Of a DNA stretch of 64,000 bases, positions 25,864 to 33,792 are shown piece by piece. A program made the position numbers and the translations under genes. The notes beneath the pieces were generated by a model. The model made no database searches. It was not told where the DNA came from and saw only the letters and a program-made list of their open reading frames with translations. This DNA comes from Symmachiella dynata (lineage in GTDB: Bacteria > Planctomycetota > Planctomycetia > Planctomycetales > Planctomycetaceae), in the NCBI RefSeq assembly GCF_007747995.1, contig NZ_CP036276.1, positions 7,182,001-7,246,000 of the forward strand, given 5' to 3'. How positions within the stretch are numbered: position 1 is the first letter of the stretch; every line of letters begins with the position of its first letter.

Positions 25864-28299
25864 GTGATTTCAGTGGACTCCTCGTTCCAAGCCATTCTCA
25901 GTTCCTGGTCGTTCGACGTTTGGATCGTGGCTCCGATTGTACTGTCCACGCTGCTCTATGTGCGGGGCTGGTACGTACTTCGCCGGCGTGGGTCGCAGCG
26001 ATTTGGTGCCTGGCAATTGGCCGCGTTTGGTTGCGGCATGGCCTTGTTGTCCATCGCCCTACTCTCGCCCATTGAAACCTTCTCGGCGTTGATGTTGCGG
26101 ATGCACATGGTGCAACATCTGCTGCTGATGTTTCTCATTCCGCCGCTGCTTTGGCTCAGCGCCCCGGAGCTGCCGTTGCTGTGTGGATTGCCCTCAGGCC
26201 TGCGTCGTGAATGGATCGCGCCACTTTATCGTTGGAAACCGATCCGTAGCGGTTTTGCCTTTCTCACGCGGCCACCGGTGGCGTGGGGTCTGTTTGTCGC
26301 AGCGACTTGGATTTGGCATCTCCCGCGTTTTTATGATGCTGCGCTAAGCTCTGGAACCTTGCATAACTTGGAGCATGCCTGTTTCTTCTGGGCAGCCATG
26401 CTGTTTTGGTGGCCGGTCGTGCAGCCCTATCCGAGTCGATTGAACTATTCGCGGTGGGTCCTGCTGCCCTATTTGTTTCTGGCAGCAGTTCAAGGGACGG
26501 TTCTGTCGGGGATTTTGTCGTTTGCCAACGATGTGATTTATGACCATTACGAATTGCTGCCGCAGGTCTGGGGCATTACCGCAATCGATGATCAAGCCAT
26601 CGCCGGAACGTTGATGTGGCTGTTTGGCATGCTGGCCTATGTGATTGCCGGAGCATTGGTCGGATATAAATTGCTCTTTGCGCCTCGTTCGAGGCAACTT
26701 CACTTTGCCGTGGCTGGTATGCCAGCAGTGCAGAGTGGAGTAACCGCGTATGGTCCCCCCACAGCAGTGCGGCCGACTCCCCGCCGATTGAATCGCGCTA
26801 AGCATCGCCCACCGGTGCGGCAACAATTGCCGATACTCTCCCCCGATGGGGATTCCTGCCACCGCCCTGCGAGGGACGTACTGAACGTGCCGCTCTTGGG
26901 CCGGTTTCTGCGGTGGAACAAATCGCGGTTGGTGCTGCAAATCTTGATGTTCGCAGCGGCGGCTTTGGTGATCGTCGATGGATTGTTGGGAGCGCAGATT
27001 GTTTCGCTGAATCTGGCGGGCGTGCTGCCGTGGATCCATTGGCGCGGATTTTTGGTGCTGGGGTTACTCGTCGCCGGGAATTTGTTTTGCATGGCTTGTC
27101 CGTTCAAATTGTCGCGAACGTTGGGGAAGACACTCTTCGGCGGTCGTCGACACTGGCCGCGATGGCTACGCTCCAAATGGCTGGCCGTCGGCTTGTTGTT
27201 CGTGTTCTTCTGGGCCTATGAAGTGTTTTCATTGTGGCAAAGCCCGTGGTGGACGGCTTGGATTGCGGTGGGGTATTTTCTGGCGGCGTTTGTGGTGGAT
27301 GGTTTTTTTCGCGGAGCGGCGTTTTGCAAGTACGTCTGCCCGATCGGTCAGTTCAATTTTGTGCAATCACTCGTTTCGCCCTTAGAAGTTCGGGTTCGTG
27401 ACACGTCTGTCTGTGAAGAGTGCACGACCAAGGAGTGCATTCGTGGGGCTGCGGCGACAGCGACGGCTGCGGCGATTCCCGGTTGTGAATTGCATCTGTA
27501 TCAACCGCGCAAGTCGAGTAACTTTGATTGCACGTTTTGCCTCGACTGTGTGCATTCCTGTCCGCATCAAAACGTGGGGATCCTGACAACGCTGCCCGGT
27601 CGGGAACTGCTCCGTGATCCGCGGCGGTCGGGGATCGGTAAATTGGGCAGTCGAACGGATGTAGCGGCGCTGGTGTTCCTGCTGGTTTTCGCCGCTTACG
27701 TGAATGCGGCAGGCATGGTTGCCCCTGTCTTGGATCTAATTGACAAGCTGCAAGCAGAGTGGGGTTTTGCGAGTCGCATTCCCCTTGTCACGGCTGGGTA
27801 TCTGTTGGGTTTGGGAGCAGTACCGTTCTGCTTGGTGGCGATCGCTTCGCTGGCCGGACGCCGATTGAGTGGGGATTCCGAATCCGCCTTGCGCATCGCG
27901 ACGCGATTCTCGTATATGCTTGTCCCACTCGGTTTTTCGATGTGGTTGGCGCATTATAGTTTCCACCTGTTCACCAGCAGTGGCGCGTTTAGCGCTGCGT
28001 TGCGACGATTTCTCAGCGAGTTTGGATGGCGCGACGTCGAGACGGCAGCGTGGGTCTGCTCGTGCGGCTTAGAAACAGCCGATTGGTTATTGCGAATGGA
28101 ACTGATGCTGCTCGATGCCGGATTGTTAATGTCGTTGTATGTCGGATACCGCATTGCCCGCGATCGCTATTTGGGAATGCGGCGCGCCATGGGAGCGTTT
28201 CTGCCTTGGGCGGGGATAGCGGTTATTTTGTTTCTCACGGGTGTTTGGCTCGTGTTCCAGCCGATGCAAATGCGCGGCGTGATGCCGATGGGGATGTGA
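25864..28299 (+). CDS. CtaG (caa3 assembly) fused to NapH/CcoG-like polyferredoxin
   Basis: 811 residues. Residues ~1-270 are a multi-helix CtaG-like domain (PF09678 type: MHMVQHLLLMFLIPPLLWLS, TWIWHLPRFYDAAL, LEHACFFWAAMLFWWPV). A ~70-residue polar linker (~273-343; 26682-26893) follows. The rest is a membrane polyferredoxin: GNLFCMACPFKLSR, CKYVCPIG (~488), CEECTTKEC (~517) and CTFCLDCVHSCP (~556), then several more helices. CtaG proteins help insert copper into oxidases, and CcoG reduces Cu(II) for delivery; a fused reducer-chaperone is inferred. Starts at GTG 25864 (alternative GTG 25873). Confidence 0.88.
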   Translation: MISVDSSFQAILSSWSFDVWIVAPIVLSTLLYVRGWYVLRRRGSQRFGAWQLAAFGCGMALLSIALLSPIETFSALMLRMHMVQHLLLMFLIPPLLWLSAPELPLLCGLPSGLRREWIAPLYRWKPIRSGFAFLTRPPVAWGLFVAATWIWHLPRFYDAALSSGTLHNLEHACFFWAAMLFWWPVVQPYPSRLNYSRWVLLPYLFLAAVQGTVLSGILSFANDVIYDHYELLPQVWGITAIDDQAIAGTLMWLFGMLAYVIAGALVGYKLLFAPRSRQLHFAVAGMPAVQSGVTAYGPPTAVRPTPRRLNRAKHRPPVRQQLPILSPDGDSCHRPARDVLNVPLLGRFLRWNKSRLVLQILMFAAAALVIVDGLLGAQIVSLNLAGVLPWIHWRGFLVLGLLVAGNLFCMACPFKLSRTLGKTLFGGRRHWPRWLRSKWLAVGLLFVFFWAYEVFSLWQSPWWTAWIAVGYFLAAFVVDGFFRGAAFCKYVCPIGQFNFVQSLVSPLEVRVRDTSVCEECTTKECIRGAAATATAAAIPGCELHLYQPRKSSNFDCTFCLDCVHSCPHQNVGILTTLPGRELLRDPRRSGIGKLGSRTDVAALVFLLVFAAYVNAAGMVAPVLDLIDKLQAEWGFASRIPLVTAGYLLGLGAVPFCLVAIASLAGRRLSGDSESALRIATRFSYMLVPLGFSMWLAHYSFHLFTSSGAFSAALRRFLSEFGWRDVETAAWVCSCGLETADWLLRMELMLLDAGLLMSLYVGYRIARDRYLGMRRAMGAFLPWAGIAVILFLTGVWLVFQPMQMRGVMPMGM

Positions 28300-28301
28300 A
28301 C

Positions 28302-28853
28302 ATGATGGCGGCACACTCTTCACGAAAAATTCTCATACTGAGCCTGTGTAGTTTGGCGTGGCTGCCCGCGCTGGCGTACGGGGATGGTGGCACGGCCCGA
28401 TTTTCGGGGAACGTTGGCGACTATCGCATGACTGTCTTCACCGAGCCGACCCCGTTGCGCGCCGGTCCGGTCGATGTCAGTGTCTTGCTACAGGACCGGC
28501 AAACCGGGGGATTCGTAACGGATGCGGCGGTTACTATCTCAGTTTCTCACGCCGACCGACCATTGAACGTCAATCGAGTTACAGCAACGACCGCTTCTGC
28601 GACGAACAAACTATTTCAAGCAGCATCGTTTGAATTCGCGCAGCCGGGCACTTGGAATATCAGTGTCGAGGTGGACGGGAATCAACAAACGGAGAGTAGC
28701 GCGTTCGAACTCAATGTCGCTCCACGTGTTCCCCGTTGGGTCGACTTTATTTTTTGGATTGGGTTTCCGGTCATTCCGATCGCGCTGTTTGGGGTGCGGG
28801 AGTCGGTCCGATATCGCCAAGCTCGCGCACCGAGTCCGGCTACCGCCGGTTGA
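28302..28853 (+). CDS. membrane-anchored periplasmic protein, YtkA-like fold suspected
   Basis: 183 residues. Signal peptide (ILILSLCSLAWLPALAYG), a beta-rich domain of about 110 residues (YRMTVFTEPTPLRAGPVDVS, GTWNISVEVDGNQQ) and a C-terminal helix (WVDFIFWIGFPVIPIALFG). The layout resembles the YtkA/FixH-like class linked to oxidase copper assembly, but the match is by eye only. It starts 2 nt after the CtaG fusion, so it closes the operon and may hand over copper (inference). Confidence 0.7.
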   Translation: MMAAHSSRKILILSLCSLAWLPALAYGDGGTARFSGNVGDYRMTVFTEPTPLRAGPVDVSVLLQDRQTGGFVTDAAVTISVSHADRPLNVNRVTATTASATNKLFQAASFEFAQPGTWNISVEVDGNQQTESSAFELNVAPRVPRWVDFIFWIGFPVIPIALFGVRESVRYRQARAPSPATAG

Positions 28854-29015
28854 CAGCAAATTCACGTTGTATTTCCGCTACAATTCGCGTATTTCTCGTA
28901 GAACCATTCGCGGTCAAATGGCCGTTTTGTTGTTCCACAACGATTGATGTTTTCACCGCAGACGACAGGCCCGGCGTTATTCATTTTCCTTCCCCCCCTG
29001 CAACGTGTTTGAATC

Positions 29016-30638
29016 ATGAGATATTCCGCAGTCATCATCGTTCTGGCCGGCACGTTACTCTGCCTTCTCCTGGGCGTGTTACGCGATTCGGCATGGTATA
29101 TCCCGTTAGTCGTACTCGGGCCGCTCTCGTTGCTCGGCATCTGGGATTTGACGCAGACTAAACATAGTATCTGCCGCAATTATCCCTTATTAGGTCGATT
29201 GCGATTTCTGCAGGAGATGATTCGTCCTGAGATCCATCAGTACTACGTCGAAAGTGACCTGGATGGCCGACCGTACAATCGAGACGAGCGTTCGTTGATT
29301 TATGAGCGAGCCAAGAATGTTTCGGGCCTCAAACCGTTCGGCACCGAGATGGACGTCTATGGCGACGAGTATGAATGGTTGGATCACTCGATTGCACCAC
29401 GTCCCAAGCAGGATGAGCCGTTTCGCATCACCGTCGGCGGCCCGGATTGCAAGCAGCCGTATTCGTGTTCGGTCTTGAACATCTCGGCCATGAGTTTCGG
29501 GGCGATCAGCCCCAATGCCATCGAAGCACTCAATCGCGGAGCCAAGAAGGGGAACTTCTATCACTGCACCGGCGAAGGGGGACTGAGTTCCTATCACCTG
29601 AAAAACGGTGGAGATTTGGTATGGCAAATCGGCACCGGCTACTTTGGTTGCCGCGACCAAAATGGCGCGTTTGACCCTGGCTTGTTCCGCGAACAGGCGC
29701 TCACTCCACAAGTCAAGATGATTGAGATCAAGATTTCACAAGGAGCCAAGCCGGGACATGGCGGTGTGCTGCCCGCAGCCAAGATCACACCGGAGATCGC
29801 CCGCACGCGGAAAATCCCCATGGGCCGAGACTGCATTTCTCCGCCGGGACACACGACCTTCGACAGCCCCCGCGGTTTGTGTGAATACGTCAAACAGTTG
29901 CGAGAACTCTCCGACGGCAAACCGATTGGCTTTAAGCTGTGCGTGGGACATCGCCACGAGTTTCTTGCCATCTGTAAAGCGATGTTGGAGACCGGCATCC
30001 TCCCCGATTTCATCACCGTCGACGGGGGTGAAGGGGGCACGGGAGCGGCACCGAATGAGTTTTCCGACAGCATTGGCACGCCGCTCAAAATGGGGTTGAT
30101 GTTCGTACACAATGCACTAGTGGGTTGCGGTCTGCGCGATAAAATCCGCATTGCCGCTTCGGGAAAAGTCAGTTCGGCTTTTGCCATTGCCCGCAACCTG
30201 GCCATCGGCGCCGATTGGTGCAACGCGGCTCGGGGCTTCATGATGGCGGTGGGCTGCATCCAAGCGCAATCGTGTCATACCAATCGCTGTCCGGTGGGCG
30301 TCGCCACACAGGACCCCGTCCGTCAGCGGGCGCTGGACGTGGGTGACAAGGGAGAACGGACCTACCATTTCCATCACAATACGATGGAAACGTTGTCGGA
30401 GATCGTCGCGGCCGCCGGCATCGATCATCCCTCAGAATTTCGCCCCTACCACATTCATATCGCCCTCAGTCGCACCAACGTAAAGAACTATCAGGAAGCT
30501 CATCCATTTTTGCAGTCGGGCGAGTTGCTGAAGGGTTGCCAACACCCGGACTTCAAGACGCATTGGGACATTGCTTCAGCGGAGTCATTTCAGGCTCAAG
30601 GTGCGGACGTGAAAATCCAAGAAGAGCTTGCCACATAA
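29016..30638 (+). CDS. FMN-binding glutamate synthase-family protein
   Basis: 540 residues. N-terminal membrane segments (AVIIVLAGTLLCLLLGVL and YIPLVVLGPLSLLGIW) anchor a GltS-type barrel: SCSVLNISAMSFGAIS, GEGGLSSYHLK, KISQGAKPGHGGVLPAAKI, FITVDGGEGGTGAAP and a Cys cluster CIQAQSCHTNRCPVG for a 3Fe-4S centre. It lacks the glutaminase domain, so it is a stand-alone glutamate-synthase-like oxidoreductase. Its exact substrate is not established. It neighbours the HPPD-like gene downstream (41-nt gap). Confidence 0.9.
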   Translation: MRYSAVIIVLAGTLLCLLLGVLRDSAWYIPLVVLGPLSLLGIWDLTQTKHSICRNYPLLGRLRFLQEMIRPEIHQYYVESDLDGRPYNRDERSLIYERAKNVSGLKPFGTEMDVYGDEYEWLDHSIAPRPKQDEPFRITVGGPDCKQPYSCSVLNISAMSFGAISPNAIEALNRGAKKGNFYHCTGEGGLSSYHLKNGGDLVWQIGTGYFGCRDQNGAFDPGLFREQALTPQVKMIEIKISQGAKPGHGGVLPAAKITPEIARTRKIPMGRDCISPPGHTTFDSPRGLCEYVKQLRELSDGKPIGFKLCVGHRHEFLAICKAMLETGILPDFITVDGGEGGTGAAPNEFSDSIGTPLKMGLMFVHNALVGCGLRDKIRIAASGKVSSAFAIARNLAIGADWCNAARGFMMAVGCIQAQSCHTNRCPVGVATQDPVRQRALDVGDKGERTYHFHHNTMETLSEIVAAAGIDHPSEFRPYHIHIALSRTNVKNYQEAHPFLQSGELLKGCQHPDFKTHWDIASAESFQAQGADVKIQEELAT

Positions 30639-30679
30639 ATCACAGACGTTCATTTTTAATCAGCTATGGGGATTCAGCG

Positions 30680-31927
30680 ATGGCCATTGATGAGTTGACG
30701 TACCCGCCTAAAGGGGACAAGAAAAATTCCGCATTTTTTGACGAATATCGCCTGAAAATTTATGAGCGACGACGCGCTGCGGGCTTGGAACAGTTGCTCG
30801 GCAATATGGTGGGCATCGTCGTTCAAGTCGAACATGGTGAAGCGATTCCCTACTTGCGAGAACTTTACCTGCTCGGCCCCTATCGCTTTGAAGCACTCCA
30901 TCAAAACGCGACGCATCGCATTTATACGCTGTGTTCACAGCCGAATTTCCCGCGAATGATCGTGCTGGAGCCACTCACCGCCGACTATGCCGACGAAGTG
31001 ACGTTGCTCAATCGTCTCTATCCCTTGGCGGCTCAAAAACCAAACGCGCGATACATCGGCGAAATCTTCAACACCACTGACACTGGCCAGACACGAGAGA
31101 TTTTGGAATCGCACAACATCCGTTTCAATTATCACCACGAAACGAAAAACCCGTTTTACACCGATTCGGGTGTTCTGTTTACCTTTCCCTCGGATTACAC
31201 CTGCAACCGGATCGGTTATTTCCAAGGTGATATTGAAGACATTGAAGCACTCAAGCTGGGAGACCAGCTTGAATTCGACGCGGCGGAACTGGCGACCTTG
31301 GAAAAAATCGCGGAGTTCGCCCAGGCTGAACGCCTCGACCCCCTCGTGCTGGGTGTCGATCATTTGGCGACACGAATTTTGGCTGGGGAACGCGAAGATG
31401 CGATTCTGGAATTCTTGACGATGACCCACTACTACTTCTGGGGGGCTTACAACATCGCCGAGATGAACTCGTCGACCAACGTCAATCGCAACGGCCATGT
31501 CGAGGACGATAAGGAATCGCCGGCCAAAGTCTTCACCGCCAACAACACGCCTTCGTTCATCAATTCCTTTGAAGGCCTGCCGATGCCGACTGAGGATTTT
31601 GTGCGCAATTACGGACGCCGTTTGCACCATATGGCTTACGAAGTGCAAGACGGCGACCATCGTGGCGGCGAGAAAAACGTCGATTTTGTGGTCAATACCT
31701 TGCGGGATAAAGGGGTCAAGTTTCTGGCCCACGTGGTGGGAGAGTGTCTTGACGATCCGAACCTCAAGCAGATTTTCTCCAAACATTCGGAGTATTCTAT
31801 TCTGATCACCGAATACGTCGAACGCTGCCATGGATATGAAGGGTTCTTTACGAAGTCGAATGTTGCCTCCCTGACCGCTGCTGCCGGCCAAGACGAACGT
31901 TACGAACATGGACATGTGTTCGACTAA
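30680..31927 (+). CDS. 4-hydroxyphenylpyruvate dioxygenase-like (VOC) protein
   Basis: 415 residues. The C-terminal half has a possible facial triad: VLGVDHLATRIL (His228), RRLHHMAYEV (His316/317) and SILITEYVER (Glu378), arranged as in HPPD/HMS-type Fe(II) dioxygenases. The C-terminal helix GFFTKSNVASLTAA resembles the HPPD end. The N-terminal half (to ~200) shows a further pseudo-repeat. ATG 30680 has GGGGA 8 nt upstream. The reaction is not proven; no tyrosine-degradation partner (hmgA etc.) is nearby. Confidence 0.75.
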   Translation: MAIDELTYPPKGDKKNSAFFDEYRLKIYERRRAAGLEQLLGNMVGIVVQVEHGEAIPYLRELYLLGPYRFEALHQNATHRIYTLCSQPNFPRMIVLEPLTADYADEVTLLNRLYPLAAQKPNARYIGEIFNTTDTGQTREILESHNIRFNYHHETKNPFYTDSGVLFTFPSDYTCNRIGYFQGDIEDIEALKLGDQLEFDAAELATLEKIAEFAQAERLDPLVLGVDHLATRILAGEREDAILEFLTMTHYYFWGAYNIAEMNSSTNVNRNGHVEDDKESPAKVFTANNTPSFINSFEGLPMPTEDFVRNYGRRLHHMAYEVQDGDHRGGEKNVDFVVNTLRDKGVKFLAHVVGECLDDPNLKQIFSKHSEYSILITEYVERCHGYEGFFTKSNVASLTAAAGQDERYEHGHVFD

Positions 31928-31987
31928 TCGTCAGCCCCGCCAAATCGTTGTCGCGTCTCTTTATTCGCACTGTTTTTGATCACAAGT

Positions 31988-32065
31988 AGTTTCAAAACCC
32001 TCTGACGCGTCACGCAATCACTTGTGTTATTGATTCCCGAACTGGCGCAACCGGGTTTTGAAACT
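31988..32065. repeat. 13-bp inverted repeat enclosing a TGACGCGTCA palindrome
   Basis: AGTTTCAAAACCC (31988-32000) and GGGTTTTGAAACT (32053-32065) are perfect reverse complements 52 nt apart. Between them lies the 10-bp palindrome TGACGCGTCA (32003-32012). The set sits directly ahead of the malic enzyme start, so it may be a leader structure or regulator site. Confidence 0.6.
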
Positions 32066-32071
32066 GGTTCT
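32048..32071 (-). repeat. repeat flanking the malic enzyme/pdc pair, left copy
   Basis: On the minus strand it reads AGAACCAGTTTCAAAA then CCCGGTTG. It matches, in opposite orientation, the copy at 35498-35522 after pdc. Confidence 0.6.
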
Positions 32072-32088
32072 ATGCAGAAAGCCCTATC

Positions 32089-33777
32089 GTGACATCCAAC
32101 CAACCAACGCAGGCCTGCTCTCCCTTGCACGGTCGGGCCTTAATCGAATCCCCACTCGACAACAAAGGAACCGCCTTTACGGAACAGGAACGTATTGACT
32201 TCGGACTGACCGGACTACTGCCCCCGCATGTGGAGACGCTCCAGGAGCAGTCGGAGCGGGCTTACGAAGCGTTCTGTATGAAACAGTCCGACATCGAAAA
32301 GCACATTTACCTGCGACAACTGCAGGACGAAAACGAAACGCTGTTTTACCGGCTGATGCTCGACCACATCGAAGAAATGATGCCGATCGTTTATACGCCG
32401 GTGGTCGGCGCGGCCTGCGAAAAATTCAGCCATATCTATCGCCGTCCCCGAGGGATTTTCGTCTCCTATCCGGAACGTCATCTCATGGATGGCGTATTGG
32501 ATAACTTGATTCAAGATGTCGACGTCATCGTGGTGACCGACGGGGAACGTATTCTTGGCTTGGGCGACCAGGGTGCGGGCGGCATGGGAATTCCCATCGG
32601 AAAACTTGCTCTCTATACGCTGTGTGGCGGAATTCACCCGGGCAAGACCTTGCCGATTCTGCTGGACCTGGGAACGAATAACCAAGAACGCTTAAACGAT
32701 CCGATGTACATCGGTTGGCGGCATGAGCGCATCAAAGGCAAGGAGTACGACGAGTTCATCGAAAGCTTTGTCACTACAGTCAAGCGGCGTTTCCCCGATG
32801 TGTTGCTGCAATGGGAAGACTTCGCCTCGGTCGATTCTGAGCCGATCTTGGAGCGGTATCGCGATCAGCTCTGCACATTTAATGACGACATCCAAGGGAC
32901 GGCGGCGGTGACGACCGGGACGATTCTGGCCGCCGTGGCTGCGGTGGGAGGCGACCTGGCCGATCAACGCATCGTGATGCTCGGCGCCGGTTCAGCGGGA
33001 TTCGGTATTTGCAGCCAACTCAAACGGACCATGCTTCGCCAGGGATTGAGTGAAGAACAGGCACAGCAACGTTTTTATATTTTGGATGTCGACGGCCTGA
33101 TCTACGATGGCCGTAGCAATCTCAGCGCCGTCGAGAAAAGCCTGGCGCAAAGTGCGGCCAATCTCACCGACTGGGACTGTGATGTGACCGGCTCGATTGC
33201 ATTCGCCGATGTTGTCCGCAATGCCAAACCGACTGTCCTCGTCGGCGCCACTGGGCATGCCGGCGCATTTCCGGAGGAGATTATCCGTGAGATGGCGCAG
33301 CACGTGGAACAGCCGATCATCTTCCCACTGTCGAATCCCACATCCCGCGTGGAAGCAACGCCAGCTGAAATATTGGAGTGGACCGAAGGTCGTGCCTTGA
33401 TCGCGACCGGCAGCCCGTTCGATCCCGTTGAATATGCCGGCAAAACACATGCCATCGCACAATGTAACAACAGCTACATTTTCCCGGCGATGGGATTGGG
33501 CATCCGCGCCTCGGGAGCAACACGTGTGTCGGACGAGATGTTCGCCGTGGCGGCAATCGCGCTGCAGGAAAAATCGCCCGCTTTAGAAGACCCCACGGCA
33601 TCGCTGCTGCCCGCGCTGAAAGATATTCGTGATGTCGCACGGCATATCGCGGTCGCTGTGGCGACCGAAGCCCAAGCCCAGGGACTGGCTGAGAAGACCT
33701 CGCCTGAGGAACTTGAAAAGCGGATTGACCAAACCATTTGGTCACCGACTTATGCGCCTTTGACGCGCTCAAACTAA
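32089..33777 (+). CDS. maeA: NAD-dependent malic enzyme
   Basis: 562 residues, typical malic enzyme length; oxidatively decarboxylates malate to pyruvate. Motifs: MMPIVYTPVVGAACEKFSHI, VTDGERILGLGDQGAGGMGI, LCTFNDDIQGTAAVTTGTIL (metal/substrate sites), the dinucleotide fold IVMLGAGSAGFGI and ALIATGSPF. Start is GTG 32089. Cofactor choice (NAD over NADP) is inferred from similarity to large MaeA-type enzymes. Pyruvate decarboxylase follows 15 nt later, so product and substrate are coupled. Confidence 0.95.
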   Translation: MTSNQPTQACSPLHGRALIESPLDNKGTAFTEQERIDFGLTGLLPPHVETLQEQSERAYEAFCMKQSDIEKHIYLRQLQDENETLFYRLMLDHIEEMMPIVYTPVVGAACEKFSHIYRRPRGIFVSYPERHLMDGVLDNLIQDVDVIVVTDGERILGLGDQGAGGMGIPIGKLALYTLCGGIHPGKTLPILLDLGTNNQERLNDPMYIGWRHERIKGKEYDEFIESFVTTVKRRFPDVLLQWEDFASVDSEPILERYRDQLCTFNDDIQGTAAVTTGTILAAVAAVGGDLADQRIVMLGAGSAGFGICSQLKRTMLRQGLSEEQAQQRFYILDVDGLIYDGRSNLSAVEKSLAQSAANLTDWDCDVTGSIAFADVVRNAKPTVLVGATGHAGAFPEEIIREMAQHVEQPIIFPLSNPTSRVEATPAEILEWTEGRALIATGSPFDPVEYAGKTHAIAQCNNSYIFPAMGLGIRASGATRVSDEMFAVAAIALQEKSPALEDPTASLLPALKDIRDVARHIAVAVATEAQAQGLAEKTSPEELEKRIDQTIWSPTYAPLTRSN

Positions 33778-33792
33778 GCATTGGTTCAATTC

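Noticed and set aside
29016-30638. Full glutamate synthase large subunit
   Set aside because: The glutaminase domain and the GltB C-terminal barrel are absent; only the FMN/3Fe-4S core is present.
30935-31915. 326-residue open frame opposite the HPPD-like gene
   Set aside because: Shadow of a real gene; no start signals or family match.
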